Source: Bacillota bacterium
Lineage (GTDB): Bacteria > Bacillota > Clostridia > Ch29
Reading direction: 5' to 3'
Assembly: GCA_013540605.1 (NCBI GenBank)
Contig: JABVCK010000028.1
Span: 62,001-126,000 of the forward strand
DNA length: 64,000 bases
This document shows positions 10,274 to 19,151 of the stretch, piece after piece. Within the stretch, counting starts at the first letter, position 1. Every line of letters begins with the position of its first letter. Below the pieces are notes generated by a model that saw nothing but the letters and a program-made list of their open reading frames with translations, ran no database searches and was not told the origin of the DNA. A program made the translations under genes and the position numbers.

Positions 10274-10296
10274 AAAGGAGCGCTTAACGCTCCTTT
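10274..10296 (-). terminator. Rho-independent terminator after clpX
   Basis: A perfect 9-bp stem (AAAGGAGCG / CGCTCCTTT) with a 5-nt loop follows the clpX stop on the minus strand and ends in TTTT. It separates the clp genes from lonB. Confidence 0.8.
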
Positions 10297-10299
10297 GGT

Positions 10300-11598
10300 T
10301 TATGCTGTTTCGTCGGTTTTATCCGAACTTCTTCTGCTCACTTTTTGTCTGGGCTTTTTCTTCCTTGCAGGGTCTATGAAAACCAGTGTGGGCTCGGAAT
10401 TGTTTTCAACGGTTTCTTTGGTTACAACGCATTTTTCGATGTCTTCCCTGGAGGGTATTTCATACATAACGTTTTTCATGATACCTTCCAGGATGGCCCG
10501 TAAGCCTCTGGCCCCGGTCTTCCTATCCAGGGCCCTCTGAGCGATAATCTCAAGGGCTTCCTGTTCAAAATCAAGCTCCACATCATCCAGCTGGAACAGC
10601 TTCTTGTATTGCTTGACCAGGGAATTCTTCGGTTCGGTCAGGATGGACACAAGGTCTTCCTTATTGAGCGGGTCCAGAGTTACAATTATCGGTACGCGTC
10701 CCACAAACTCTGGGATGAGGCCGTACTTCAGAAGATCCTCAGGAAGTATATGCTTAAGAATCTCCCCGATGTCCCCATCGACCTTGCTTCTTATCTCCGC
10801 ACCAAATCCTATCGCCTTCTGACCGATTCTCTTTTGTATTATCTTTTCAAGCCCATCAAAGGCTCCACCGCATATGAACAGTATATTGGTTGTATCTATC
10901 TGAATGAACTCCTGATGGGGATGCTTTCTTCCCCCCTGCGGAGGTACGCTTGCCACCGTGCCTTCGAGTATCTTCAGCAAAGCCTGCTGAACACCTTCAC
11001 CGCTTACATCCCTTGTTATTGAAGGGTTATCGGATTTCCTTGCTATTTTATCTATCTCATCAATATAGATGATACCCTTCTCTGCCCTTTCTATATCAAA
11101 ATCCGCCGCCTGTATAAGCTTAAGAAGAATATTCTCCACATCTTCCCCGACATATCCGGCCTCGGTCAGGGAAGTGGCATCGGCGATTGCAAAGGGCACA
11201 TTAAGCATTCTGGCAAGGGTTTGGGCTAACAGCGTTTTACCGGAACCCGTAGGCCCTATCAAAACTATGTTGCTCTTCTGGAGTTCCACGTCATCATCCT
11301 TGCTGGCTTTGTTTATTCTCTTGTAATGGTTGTAAACTGCAACTGCCAGCGACCTCTTGGATTCCTCCTGGCCTATGACATACTGGTCGAGGAAGCCCTT
11401 TATCTCCCGCGGTTTTGGAATATCCTTAAGAACCTCATCCAGATCCTCTTCAAATTCTTCCTCAATGATTTCCTGGCAAAGCTCTATACATTCATCACAA
11501 ATATAGACCCCCGGCCCTGCAATCAGCCTTTTAACCTGTTCCTGGGTCTTACCGCAGAAAGAACACCTTAGCTGCTTCTTATCGTCAAATCTTGACAT
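10300..11598 (-). CDS. clpX: ATP-dependent Clp protease ATP-binding subunit ClpX
   Basis: Unfoldase of the ClpXP protease. The 432-residue protein has the N-terminal C4 zinc-binding domain ([14 protein letters not shown] ... CDECIELC), AAA+ Walker [16 protein letters not shown], Walker [12 protein letters not shown], the sensor region, and the IGF-type ClpP-binding loop ([10 protein letters not shown]) near residue 265. All are intact and length is normal. It lies 20 bp downstream of clpP on the same strand, so the pair should be co-transcribed. The C-terminal tail is rich in Lys/Arg ([11 protein letters not shown]). Confidence 0.97.
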   Translation of the reverse strand: MSRFDDKKQLRCSFCGKTQEQVKRLIAGPGVYICDECIELCQEIIEEEFEEDLDEVLKDIPKPREIKGFLDQYVIGQEESKRSLAVAVYNHYKRINKASKDDDVELQKSNIVLIGPTGSGKTLLAQTLARMLNVPFAIADATSLTEAGYVGEDVENILLKLIQAADFDIERAEKGIIYIDEIDKIARKSDNPSITRDVSGEGVQQALLKILEGTVASVPPQGGRKHPHQEFIQIDTTNILFICGGAFDGLEKIIQKRIGQKAIGFGAEIRSKVDGDIGEILKHILPEDLLKYGLIPEFVGRVPIIVTLDPLNKEDLVSILTEPKNSLVKQYKKLFQLDDVELDFEQEALEIIAQRALDRKTGARGLRAILEGIMKNVMYEIPSREDIEKCVVTKETVENNSEPTLVFIDPARKKKPRQKVSRRSSDKTDETA

Positions 11599-11618
11599 TG
11601 TTCCACCTCTCTCAATTG

Positions 11619-12209
11619 TTATTTCCTCGAGGTAATTACTTTGTCTATAATTCCGTATCCGACTGCTTCATCCGCTGTCATGAAGAAATCCCTGTCGGTG
11701 TCCTTTTCTATCTTTTCCAGCGGCTGTCCTGTTCTTTCGCTTAATATCCTGTTGAGCGTTTCCTTTAATTTAAGTATCCTCTCAGCGTGAATTTTTATCT
11801 CCACCGCCTGACCTCTCGTACCACCGATTGGCTGGTGTATCATAATCTCGCTGTTAGGCAGGGCAAACCTTTTGCCTTTGGCTCCTGCCGCCAGCAGAAA
11901 AGCGCCCATCGAAGCCGCCATTCCCACGCATATTGTGGAAACATCGGGCTTGACATACTGCATTGTATCATAGATAGCCATACCCGAGGTTATGGACCCA
12001 CCGGGGCTGTTGATATACAGATGGATGTCCTTGTCGGGGTCTTCGGACTCCAAGAACAGAAGCTGCGCTACGATAAGGCTTGCAGTGATGTCGTTTACCT
12101 CGTCTCCTAAAAATATTATCCTATCCTTCAAAAGTCTCGAATAAATGTCGTATGACCTTTCTCCTCTACTCGTTTGTTCTACAACAATAGGAACAAGCGA
12201 CATAATCAT
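11619..12209 (-). CDS. clpP: ATP-dependent Clp protease proteolytic subunit ClpP
   Basis: Serine protease subunit that forms the tetradecameric barrel capped by ClpX. The product of 194-196 residues contains the catalytic Ser in [11 protein letters not shown], His in MIHQPIGG and Asp in the [11 protein letters not shown] segment. Start choice is between MIMSLVP and MSLVP; both lie behind a GGAGGT-type site 10 bp from the tig stop. The position between tig and clpX is standard. Confidence 0.97.
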   Translation of the reverse strand: MIMSLVPIVVEQTSRGERSYDIYSRLLKDRIIFLGDEVNDITASLIVAQLLFLESEDPDKDIHLYINSPGGSITSGMAIYDTMQYVKPDVSTICVGMAASMGAFLLAAGAKGKRFALPNSEIMIHQPIGGTRGQAVEIKIHAERILKLKETLNRILSERTGQPLEKIEKDTDRDFFMTADEAVGYGIIDKVITSRK

Positions 12210-12218
12210 TACCTCCAG

Positions 12219-13508
12219 TTAGCTTATTTTTGCGTTTTCAACCAGATAATCAATGGTTTTTCTTACTATTATACTATTTTTAAGATAGTTTAGTTCGTCT
12301 TCGCCAAGGGACTCTCTGAATTTCTCCAGATCCTTTTGCCTGTACTGTTTTGCCATTTTCTCTATCTCTTCATTTAATTCTTCCTGGGTCTCGGTGATTC
12401 CTTCAACTTCGGAAATTTTCTCTAAAGTTAGCTGAGTTCTCACCCTTTCCTCCGCATCCTGCTTTAGATTGTTTCTCAGGTCATCCACCGAACCCTGGAT
12501 ATGATTAAGGTAATCATCCAGTTTTAAACCCTGGTACATGAGCTGAAGCTCAAAATCCCTTATCATAGAGTCGATCTGCTTTTCAATCATGACTTCCGGG
12601 ACTTCAATTTCTGCTAACCCGGTCACCTTCTTGATTACCTCGTTTTCCATTTCATTCCTGGCCCTTGCCCCGGCTCTTTGTTCCAACCTATCCTTAATGT
12701 CCTTTTTCAGATCTTCCAGTGTGTCAAATTCGCTCACATCCTTGGCAAATTCATCATCCAGGACCGGAAGCTCCTTTTCTTTTATCTCCTTCACTTTCAC
12801 CTGGAACACTGCATCTTTGCCGGCCAGACCTTCCGAGTGATACTCCTCCGGAAACTTAACCTTTACCTCAACATCGTCTCCTGCGTTTGCTCCGACCAGC
12901 TGCTCTTCAAAACCGGGTATAAAGCGGCCCGAACCCAATACCACCGACTGATTCTCTGCAGTGCTGCCTTCAAACTGCTCATCTTCTACAAAGCCTTTGT
13001 AGTCCAGTATCAGCATATCCCCTTCCTTGGCGGGTCTTCCCTCTACCGTAACCATTCTTGCATTGCCGTCTCTCATCTTTGACAGCTCTTTTTCCACATC
13101 TTCATCACTAACAGGATATTCTTTCTTCTCTATTTCTATTCCCTTGTATTCCCCCAGCTTGACCTCCGGCTTTACCACTACAACAGCTTTAAATATGAAG
13201 CTTTTTCCTTTTTCGATTTGTACTATGTCTATCTGGGGTTTATCAACCGGATGAAGGCCATGTTCCTCAATAGCCGCATCGTAGGCATCGGGACACAGCA
13301 TGTTGATGGCGTCTTCGTAGAATATGCCTTCTCCGTAGTGTCTTTCGATTATGATCCTCGGCGCTTTTCCTTTTCTGAACCCAGGTATGTTGAATTTCGA
13401 TACATTCTTCTTATATGCTTTCTGCAAGCCCCTTTCAAATTGCTCCGCATCAATCTCTATTTCCAAAGTCGCCGTATTCTTTTCTATTTTCTCCAGTTTG
13501 GAATTCAT
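12219..13508 (-). CDS. tig: Trigger factor
   Basis: Ribosome-bound chaperone and prolyl isomerase. The 429-residue protein has the ribosome-binding N-domain with the signature FNIPGFRKGKAPR near residue 38, the FKBP-type isomerase domain (about 160-245, LILDYKGFVEDEQFEGSTAE ... FIPGFEEQL) and the long helical C-terminal chaperone domain. It is the first gene of the tig-clpP-clpX block. The ATG at 13508 is preceded by AAGGAGGAGC. Confidence 0.96.
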   Translation of the reverse strand: MNSKLEKIEKNTATLEIEIDAEQFERGLQKAYKKNVSKFNIPGFRKGKAPRIIIERHYGEGIFYEDAINMLCPDAYDAAIEEHGLHPVDKPQIDIVQIEKGKSFIFKAVVVVKPEVKLGEYKGIEIEKKEYPVSDEDVEKELSKMRDGNARMVTVEGRPAKEGDMLILDYKGFVEDEQFEGSTAENQSVVLGSGRFIPGFEEQLVGANAGDDVEVKVKFPEEYHSEGLAGKDAVFQVKVKEIKEKELPVLDDEFAKDVSEFDTLEDLKKDIKDRLEQRAGARARNEMENEVIKKVTGLAEIEVPEVMIEKQIDSMIRDFELQLMYQGLKLDDYLNHIQGSVDDLRNNLKQDAEERVRTQLTLEKISEVEGITETQEELNEEIEKMAKQYRQKDLEKFRESLGEDELNYLKNSIIVRKTIDYLVENAKIS

Positions 13509-13559
13509 ATATGCTCCTCCTTGTTAATGATAGTCCTCAGTATGTATTTTTGGATCACG

Positions 13560-13615
13560 GTTCACAGGTGCTAGGTGCCAGTTCGTAGTTGGTAGTTCGT
13601 AGTTCGTAGTATGAC
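13560..13615. repeat. Short-repeat tract upstream of tig
   Basis: AGGTGCTAGGTGCCAGT followed by several GTAGTT/CGTAGTT units lies between the tRNA-Gly gene and tig. It belongs to the same degenerate family as the other intergenic arrays. Confidence 0.65.
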
Positions 13616-13665
13616 TAAAACATTATAACACAACAATATTTATATAACAAGTCACTGACATTAAT

Positions 13666-13693
13666 ACAAAAACAGACCTCCCCAGGGTCTGTT
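13666..13693 (-). terminator. Terminator of tRNA-Gly
   Basis: The stem AACAGACC / GGTCTGTT lies immediately 3' of the tRNA on the minus strand and is followed by a run of T. Confidence 0.75.
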
Positions 13694-13696
13694 TTT

Positions 13697-13771
13697 TGGA
13701 GCGGAAGACGGGATTCGAACCCGCGACATTCGCCTTGGCAAGGCGACGCTCTACCACTGAGCCACTCCCGC
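13697..13771 (-). tRNA. tRNA-Gly (anticodon GCC)
   Basis: The minus strand folds as a cloverleaf: acceptor GCGGGAG pairs with CTTCCGC (one G-U), D arm begins TGGCTCAGTGGTAGAGC, anticodon loop TTGCCAA, T arm GCGGGTTCGAATCCCGT. The 3' CCA is encoded in the genome. 75 nt including CCA. Confidence 0.97.
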
Positions 13772-13848
13772 GCATTATTGTCGAGCCACATAATGTATGA
13801 TAGCATATTTAACCCTTCATTTCAATACCAAATCGAGGCAAAAATCGG

Positions 13849-13880
13849 AGATATAAAGGACCGGGCGGTCCTTTATATCT
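13849..13880 (-). terminator. Terminator of the DUF1540 gene
   Basis: A perfect 14-bp stem (AGATATAAAGGACC and its complement) with a GGGC loop starts directly after the TAG stop of the DUF1540 gene. Confidence 0.75.
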
Positions 13881-14060
13881 CTACCTCATAGTGTTATTAT
13901 TTCCCTTTGCTACGAAGGTTGTACAGCATGTGCCGTCGCTCGTATCGGCATGTCCGTCGCCCATTGCATTAACCTCCAGGGCGCTGGCTGTGCAATAATG
14001 GTTATGCCAGTAATGGCAGTTGTCAACGCCGCATTTAACCTGCATCTTCGGTGCTGTCAA
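13881..14060 (-). CDS. Small Cys-rich DUF1540 protein
   Basis: A 59-residue protein missed by long-ORF searches. It starts at TTG (14058-14060) behind GGGAGGTGAAGA and contains the DUF1540 pattern: CGVDNCHYWHNHYCTASALEV followed by a CC pair near the C-terminus, giving five cysteines and a His-rich centre that probably bind metal. Members are common in sporulating clostridia, often in one or more copies; no activity has been established. A strong terminator follows. It is monocistronic. Confidence 0.82.
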   Translation of the reverse strand: MTAPKMQVKCGVDNCHYWHNHYCTASALEVNAMGDGHADTSDGTCCTTFVAKGNNNTMR

Positions 14061-14129
14061 ATCTTCACCTCCCGGTTAGCCCGATTTATTTGTTGCTTCT
14101 ATTAGTATCTGTAAAACAAGTTTTTTTAT

Positions 14130-14371
14130 TTACTGCCACAATGAATTAAAAACTTCTTCATCATACTTCTTTATTGATAGTTTATGCAGCAGGTAAATCC
14201 CAACGGCAAGGGCTATTATACCCGGAATTACAACAACTGAATTTTCAATAAACCCTGCTACTGCAAAAAGTACGGCTGAAACACAGGCTACTGTAACTGC
14301 ATACGGGAACTGAGTTCTGAAATGGTCTATATGGTCAGAAGCCGCGCCCATAGAAGCAAGTATTGTGGTAT
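14130..14371 (-). pseudogene. NhaC-type Na+/H+ antiporter, C-terminal fragment
   Basis: The minus strand preserves only the C-terminus of an NhaC-family antiporter: SDTTILASMGAASDHIDH is the typical conserved motif, followed by two hydrophobic helices and a soluble tail. All N-terminal helices (about 350-400 residues in relatives) are missing. Upstream, at about 14371, the sequence switches to a sigma-54 activator fragment on the plus strand. There is no start codon in a suitable context, so I call it a remnant. Confidence 0.8.
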
Positions 14372-14947
14372 CCGAATATGGCAGGAAATCTAATAACCGT
14401 AAACAAAAAAATGAAAGAAATTGTAAAACTCAGCAAAAGGGTGGCATTGACCGAAGCGCCGGTACTTATATCCGGTTCATCGGGAGTAGGAAAAGAAGTC
14501 CTCGCTGAGCTCATACATAGAAACAGCAAAAGAAGTTCAAAGCCCTTTATAAAACTCAACTGCGCAGCAATTCCGGAAAACCTTATCGAATCTGAATTCT
14601 TCGGATATGAGGCCGGCGCTTTTACCGGGGCGCTAAAGAATGGCAAAAAAGGGGTTATAGAACTGGCTGAAAACGGAACACTTTTTCTTGATGAAATCGG
14701 GGAAATGGCCCTGCCGCTCCAAGCAAAACTGCTGAGGGTACTGCAGGACGGAAGATATAGAAAGGTTGGCGGAGAAAGGCAGCTTCAAGCTGATATAAGA
14801 ATTATTGCAGCAACTAACAAAAGCCTGGAAAAGATGATAGAAAAGGGAACGTTCAGGGAAGACCTATATTTCAGGTTAAATGTAATCCTTATCCATATAC
14901 CTGCGTTAAAAGACAGGAAAGAGGATATTCCTATACTATCTCTATAG
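14372..14947 (+). pseudogene. Sigma-54-interacting AAA+ activator, central-domain fragment
   Basis: The fragment of about 190 residues holds the first two thirds of a sigma-54 activator AAA+ domain: Walker A GSSGVGKEVLA (usual form GETGTGKE), the GAFTGA loop that contacts sigma-54, Walker B LFLDEIGEM and AATNKSLEKM. The N-terminal sensory domain, the end of the AAA+ module and the Fis-type HTH are absent; translation stops after RKEDIPILSL where relatives continue for about 200 residues. Both ends are therefore truncated. It cannot activate transcription as it stands. Confidence 0.85.
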
Positions 14948-14951
14948 ACTT

Positions 14952-14977
14952 AAGCCAGGGATTGACCCTGGCTTTTT
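14952..14977 (+). terminator. Rho-independent terminator
   Basis: AAGCCAGGG / CCCTGGCTT with a 5-nt loop and a following T run, directly after the sigma-54 activator fragment. It was probably that gene's terminator. Confidence 0.8.
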
Positions 14978-14996
14978 GATAAATATGTTCGTCCCT

Positions 14997-15098
14997 CTAA
15001 TAATCTGTCCCACCGCCGGCAAAGAATAGGATTATTATAATCAGCAGCAGAAAAGTCATATCAAATCCGCCACCAAACAGACCTTTACCTTCCACCAA
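14997..15098 (-). CDS. Small hydrophobic protein (YjcZ-like, 33 aa)
   Basis: A candidate microprotein starting at TTG (15096-15098; GTG at 15095 is the alternative) behind GGGGTGG. The sequence has a Gly-rich N-terminus (GLFGGGFDM), one membrane helix (FLLLIIIILFFAGG) and a short tail. This layout resembles the YjcZ family of tiny sporulation proteins of Bacillota, a similarity I infer from composition, not from a search. It lies next to a Spo0E-like gene on the same strand. Confidence 0.6.
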   Translation of the reverse strand: MVEGKGLFGGGFDMTFLLLIIIILFFAGGGTDY

Positions 15099-15142
15099 AT
15101 TCCACCCCCTGTTTCTTACACTATATAGTATGAAAAAAACAT

Positions 15143-15322
15143 CTATTTGGTGAATGGTGGAAGGAACACATATTCATTAATAAGCGCATCGAGTTCAATA
15201 CTCATCTCAAGAATTTTATGAGATTTCAGGTTTCCTTTGCTAATCATAATTTCATTGTTCAGTTCCTTTTTAAGCATGTCAATCCTTAGCTGCAGGTCGT
15301 TTCGTTCTTCCAATGCTTTCAT
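15143..15322 (-). CDS. Spo0E-like aspartyl-phosphate phosphatase
   Basis: A 59-residue protein that fits the Spo0E family in size and pattern: a first helix (LQLRIDMLKKELNNE), a lysine-glycine turn, and the signature MSIELDALINEY in the second helix (family SxxLDxLI). Spo0E proteins remove phosphate from Spo0A~P and so delay sporulation. The start is ATG at 15322 with GGGGGAAAG upstream. The region between this gene and the HD-GYP gene (15323-15600) is a divergent promoter region. Confidence 0.82.
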   Translation of the reverse strand: MKALEERNDLQLRIDMLKKELNNEIMISKGNLKSHKILEMSIELDALINEYVFLPPFTK

Positions 15323-15600
15323 ACTGCTTTCCCCCTACCAACAGAGCTTGAAAGTAACCTGTGCAACGTTCAGGCCCTTCCCCTCTTGCTTTTCATCTAT
15401 GCCTGTCCAAATATAACAAACAACAGTTTATCTATTGGATGAATCTTTGCTTTTTCCTTCAAGAAAATATCGATAAATTAATACAATTTTGGACAATATG
15501 CTATGTATTTTAATTTTTTGAAGGAAATTGTAAAATAATGTCGAAATAATATCCTGGTCATATCAGTTACTCGTAACAGAACGGAGGAAGAAGACAGCTA

Positions 15601-16854
15601 ATGATTAGGAGAACACAGATACCCCTTTCCCAGTTAGTTATGGCATTGTCGAAAGCAATTGATCTAATCAGTCCGGATGTAGCAAATCATCAACTGCAGG
15701 TGTCCTATATAGCCCTGGCGCTGGGGACTGAAATCGCTTTACCATCCAAAATTAAAAACGATGTAGTAATTGCCGGGGCTCTGCATGATATAGGCGCCCT
15801 TTCGCTAAAGAACAGGCTGAGCACTCTGGCGTTTGAGATTGAAAACCCCCATGAACATGCAGAAACCGGATACCTCCTGCTCAAAGATTTTGAACCCTTT
15901 TCTAGCGCAGCATCCCTTGTCCGGCATCACCATACATACTGGGAAAACGCCGGAAACCATGATATCGCTATCGGCAGTCACATCCTTCACCTTGCTGACC
16001 GTATTTCCGTTCTGATTGATAAGAAACAGGAGATTCTCGGGCAGACAGGCAGGATATTCAGCACAATTTCGCGATATTCAGGAAAGATGTTCATGCCGGA
16101 ATTGGTGGATGCTTTCGAGCAGATTTCAAAACGGGAATACTTCTGGCTTGAAGTTACGTCTCCTTTGCTCGAGACAATCTTAACCCAGAGAGTTAGTTTT
16201 CCCGCTGTCAGTCTTGATATAGATGAGCTGATTGATCTTGCAAGACTTTTCTCCAAGGTCATAGACTTCAGAAGCAATTTTACCGCTACCCATTCAAGCG
16301 GTGTTGCAGCCGTCTGCGAAAAATTGGCGGAACTGTCCGGGTTTTCCGTACTGGAATGCAAGATGATGAGGATAGCGGGGTATCTCCACGATTTGGGGAA
16401 AATCGCTGTTCCCGAAGACATACTTAATAAACCCGGGGCACTGACGGAACAAGAGTTTGATGTCATCAGAAAGCATACCTATTTTACTTATCAGATACTA
16501 TCTAAGGTCAGCGGTCTGGAGCAGATCACCACATGGGCTTCGTTCCACCATGAACAGCTTGACGGAAGTGGGTATCCTTTTCATTTAGAGGGTGAAGACC
16601 TTCCGATTTTCTCAAGGATTCTGGCGGTAGCAGATATCTTCACCGCATTAACCGAAGACAGGCCTTACCGTGAAGGTATGGCTTACGGAAGCGTGCTTGA
16701 AATCCTGCATGATAAAGCCGCGAGGCTGAAGCTTGATCCAAATATTGTGTCTATACTTGAAAACAACTTCGATGAGATCAACTTGATCAGAAAAGCAGCG
16801 CAGGCAGATTCAGCCAATGAATATAAAGATCTCGTTAAAACATACAATAAATAA
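15601..16854 (+). CDS. Tandem HD / HD-GYP domain phosphodiesterase
   Basis: The 417-residue cytoplasmic protein has an N-terminal HD domain (VIAGALHDIGALS, about residues 59-71, with HHHTYW later) and a complete C-terminal HD-GYP domain: AGYLHDLGKIAVPEDILNK near 256, and the diagnostic HHEQLDGSGYP near 316, then ILAVADIFTALTEDRPYR. HD-GYP enzymes hydrolyse c-di-GMP; the first, non-GYP, HD may be regulatory. There is no membrane or receiver domain. The ATG at 15601 follows AACGGAGGAAGAAGACAGCTA. A c-di-GMP riboswitch lies 4 kb downstream, so this window holds both an effector and an eraser of the same signal. Confidence 0.88.
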   Translation: MIRRTQIPLSQLVMALSKAIDLISPDVANHQLQVSYIALALGTEIALPSKIKNDVVIAGALHDIGALSLKNRLSTLAFEIENPHEHAETGYLLLKDFEPFSSAASLVRHHHTYWENAGNHDIAIGSHILHLADRISVLIDKKQEILGQTGRIFSTISRYSGKMFMPELVDAFEQISKREYFWLEVTSPLLETILTQRVSFPAVSLDIDELIDLARLFSKVIDFRSNFTATHSSGVAAVCEKLAELSGFSVLECKMMRIAGYLHDLGKIAVPEDILNKPGALTEQEFDVIRKHTYFTYQILSKVSGLEQITTWASFHHEQLDGSGYPFHLEGEDLPIFSRILAVADIFTALTEDRPYREGMAYGSVLEILHDKAARLKLDPNIVSILENNFDEINLIRKAAQADSANEYKDLVKTYNK

Positions 16855-16883
16855 TCCACAATGCATATCTATACATTGTGGAT
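16854..16883. terminator. Hairpin between HD-GYP gene and tRNA-Leu
   Basis: A perfect 10-bp stem (ATCCACAATG / CATTGTGGAT) lies between convergent genes. It lacks a long T run, so terminator activity is likely but not certain. Confidence 0.55.
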
Positions 16884-16888
16884 ATTAC

Positions 16889-16973
16889 TGGTGCGGGAGA
16901 AGGGACTTGAACCCCCACGGCGTTTGCCACTAGATCCTAAGTCTAGCGCGTCTGCCAATTCCGCCACTCCCGC
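16889..16973 (-). tRNA. tRNA-Leu (anticodon TAG)
   Basis: Class II tRNA on the minus strand: acceptor GCGGGAG/CTCCCGC, D arm TGGCGGAATTGGCAGACGC, anticodon loop CTTAGGA, long variable arm, T arm GTGGGGGTTCAAGTCCC, encoded CCA. 85 nt. Confidence 0.97.
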
Positions 16974-17083
16974 ATATTAATTTGTTCTTTGCGTCACAAA
17001 AGATATAATAACATATCGAAATGCCATTTTCAATAGCAAATTCTGTTCGGTGTATTAGAAATTAACTGTTTCAATCCCATTCC

Positions 17084-17878
17084 CTATTTTGATAACGATA
17101 AAAGGAAATCTCTGGCTTCCGAAACCTCGTCATATTCAAAAAAATTGTTCCGGTATACTTCTATAATATACGGACCTTTATATCCGGTTTTCTCTAAAAT
17201 ATCAAACAAAGCTCTGTAATCAACACCTCCCTTTCCGGGAAGCAGACACATATTACCCAACGAATAGTCGTTTATATGCACGTTTACCAGTCTGTTGCCC
17301 ATAACCTCTAAATAGCGCTCTATGTCCACTCCGCTCCTGTTGGCCTGCTTCAGATCAAGGGTAAAGTTTATATTTGCGCTTGTGATCATACCCATTATTT
17401 TTTCCATCAGCTCAGGACTGTGTGAAAGGCACCAATACACGTTTTCCCATGCCAGCGAAACACCGTATTCTCCTGCCTCGGCAGCAAGCCCATCCATGGT
17501 GCGGGCTATTTCCTTCACCGCGACGTCCTCATTGCCCAGCCATTTCCTCCCCGGTCCATGGAAGGTTATGTGCTTTGCGCCCAAAATGCCGGCACCTTTA
17601 ACCACTTTGCTGAAAAGCTTGTGCGCATCTTCTCTTCTCGGACGGTACTTATCAAACAGGAAAGGCTCATGTTGGGCCGCAAAGGAATGAACCGAATAAA
17701 CCTCTAAGCCTTCTTTCTTTACTATTTCATTTAGTTTCTCACAGTAGTCCGGCTCATATTCCGATGCAGTTTCAAGGAATACTTCAATCTTTTCGAAACC
17801 CATTCCGGAAATCACCTCAATGGTTTCCTCGGTTAGTAACTCGGGATAAAAACACGCCGTTGAGACTCCAATTTCCAT
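17084..17878 (-). CDS. Sugar phosphate isomerase/epimerase (AP endonuclease 2-like TIM barrel)
   Basis: A 264-residue xylose-isomerase-like TIM barrel: MEIGVSTACFYPELL at the start, HSFAAQHEPF, HITFHGPGRKW, LAWENVYW (metal-binding Glu), FTLDLKQANRSG, VNVHINDYSLGN, and the C-terminal GPYIIEVYR carrying another metal-ligand Glu. The substrate cannot be told; relatives act on keto sugars, inositols or as endonuclease IV-like enzymes. I choose ATG 17878 over an upstream in-frame ATG since GAAGGAGAGGGACGG precedes it. It stands alone after tRNA-Leu. Confidence 0.85.
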   Translation of the reverse strand: MEIGVSTACFYPELLTEETIEVISGMGFEKIEVFLETASEYEPDYCEKLNEIVKKEGLEVYSVHSFAAQHEPFLFDKYRPRREDAHKLFSKVVKGAGILGAKHITFHGPGRKWLGNEDVAVKEIARTMDGLAAEAGEYGVSLAWENVYWCLSHSPELMEKIMGMITSANINFTLDLKQANRSGVDIERYLEVMGNRLVNVHINDYSLGNMCLLPGKGGVDYRALFDILEKTGYKGPYIIEVYRNNFFEYDEVSEARDFLLSLSK

Positions 17879-18037
17879 CCGTCCCTCTCCTTCCGTCATC
17901 AACTTGCTATCCTATATTAAACTATTCTATTTAACCCTGTATATTCCGCTCAATTGAATCATCCCATTATACTCTATCATAGAATAATAAAAAAAGCTTT
18001 AGGTAATATAAATTTGCAAATCCTGGAGGTATTATCA

Positions 18038-18450
18038 TTGGTGGTAGGACAAAATCTATTGGTACCTACACCGGAAGACGGGGTCATATTCAGATATGTT
18101 GTGCAGCCCGGCGACACGCTTTTCTCCATATCCAGATTATTCAACGTCAGCGTTGAAAGTATTGCTGTTGCCAGCGGCCTGAGTACGCCCTACACAATAT
18201 TTCCCGGGCAGATATTGAATATACCCCTGAGAAATCTCAGGCAGTATACGGTTCGCCGTATTTCACTTACACGGACGAGCAGGGACGGATGCACGAGGTA
18301 TGGTTTGAGGATGTACGGAGCCACAACCAAAAATATGCCCTTGCAAGGGAACTCAGGATAAGGGGAGTAGGATACCGGCAGCTGAACAACATTTTTATTT
18401 CAACCCGGTACCTGCTGAACAACCTGTTTAACGTCAGGCATAGTTCGTAG
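18038..18450 (+). pseudogene. LysM / GH18 spore cortex-lytic-type protein, centre deleted
   Basis: The 5' part, from a TTG at 18038 behind TGGAGGT, encodes a LysM repeat (RYVVQPGDTLFSISRLFNVS ... IFPGQILNIP) and the first residues of a second (RQYTVR). The sequence then jumps, one frame off, to the C-terminus of a GH18 glucosidase of the YaaH/YdhD type: YGSPYFTYTDEQGRMHEVWF, then VRSHNQKYALARELRIRGVGYRQLN. The whole catalytic core, about 250-300 residues in relatives, is gone. The junction lies in TACGGTTCGCC (about 18248-18258), which fits both the LysM codons (YTVR) and the GH18 codons (YGSP), so deletion between 11-bp direct repeats is likely. Confidence 0.85.
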
Positions 18451-18500
18451 GTACTAGGTGCTAGATACTGGCCACTGACCACTAGCCACTGATTACTATC
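18445..18500. repeat. Short-repeat tract
   Basis: TAGTTCGTAGGTACTAGGTGC, then CTGGCCACTGACCACTAGCC: same degenerate family as the other intergenic arrays. It begins exactly at the stop codon of the GH18 pseudogene. Confidence 0.65.
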
Positions 18501-18571
18501 GCTCGCAATCACAGTTTGCCGGGGAAATAATATAATACTAGTATAACGTATACTGCAAAGGTGTGATACAG

Positions 18572-18703
18572 ATGTCATTTCAGGAGGATTGTCAACATGA
18601 TCTGCTGCTGATAATAGCCACAGCGGTGTTTATTCTTTTTGCCACCGGTCTTGCCGCACCCGTTGAAATCCCAGGGCAAACTATAGTCATTCCTCCTGCC
18701 TAG
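18572..18703 (+). CDS. Small single-pass membrane protein (43 aa)
   Basis: The ATG at 18572 follows AAAGGTGTG and opens a 43-codon frame: a short polar N-terminus with one Cys, a hydrophobic helix LLLIIATAVFILFATGLA, and a Pro-rich tail ending VIPPA. A promoter-like TATAAT lies at about 18529. It is followed closely by another gene on the same strand, so the pair may form an operon. I do not recognise the family. Confidence 0.5.
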   Translation: MSFQEDCQHDLLLIIATAVFILFATGLAAPVEIPGQTIVIPPA

Positions 18704-18728
18704 TCTGATATGACGTGGAGGGAGAACT

Positions 18729-19055
18729 TTGGCCTTTTCATCCGATGATATGAATTCCCTTTTAAAAGAAGCTGTGAAGCGGCTGGGTATAGGTAGCCAG
18801 GATGGGGATAAAGATGATAATAAAGACAGCAAGAACAAAAAGAATGCAATAAATCCGTCCAGCGCCCTGGTAATAATTGGCTTGCTGAGTGGAGCCCTGC
18901 AGGTTGACTCGGTGTTGGTGGACAGGGATCAAAACGTTCAATTCGTCCTTACCGGTTCGTTGAAACAAAAGACCCAGCTGGAAAAGATCATGGACCAGAT
19001 AGGCGCTATGCCCTTCGACGAAGTAATGAAAGCCTTTTTAGACAGGCTTGTATAA
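18729..19055 (+). CDS. Hypothetical 108-residue protein
   Basis: It starts at TTG 18729 behind a strong GTGGAGGGAG site. The N-terminus is an amphipathic helix, followed by a charged linker rich in Asp and Lys (QDGDKDDNKDSKNKKN, about residues 24-39), a hydrophobic stretch SALVIIGLLSGALQV and a C-terminal part LTGSLKQKTQLEKIMDQIG. It lies 25 bp after the 43-residue membrane protein. I do not recognise it; the position close to a decayed germination-type hydrolase hints at, but does not show, a sporulation role. Confidence 0.6.
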   Translation: MAFSSDDMNSLLKEAVKRLGIGSQDGDKDDNKDSKNKKNAINPSSALVIIGLLSGALQVDSVLVDRDQNVQFVLTGSLKQKTQLEKIMDQIGAMPFDEVMKAFLDRLV

Positions 19056-19151
19056 GCATGCAGCGGTGTCAAAATATCTCATATCAGAAGGAAAATTGTC
19101 CCCCGGCTAGAAAATATTAATAATCATATCTTTATAACTGGGGGTATAAAT

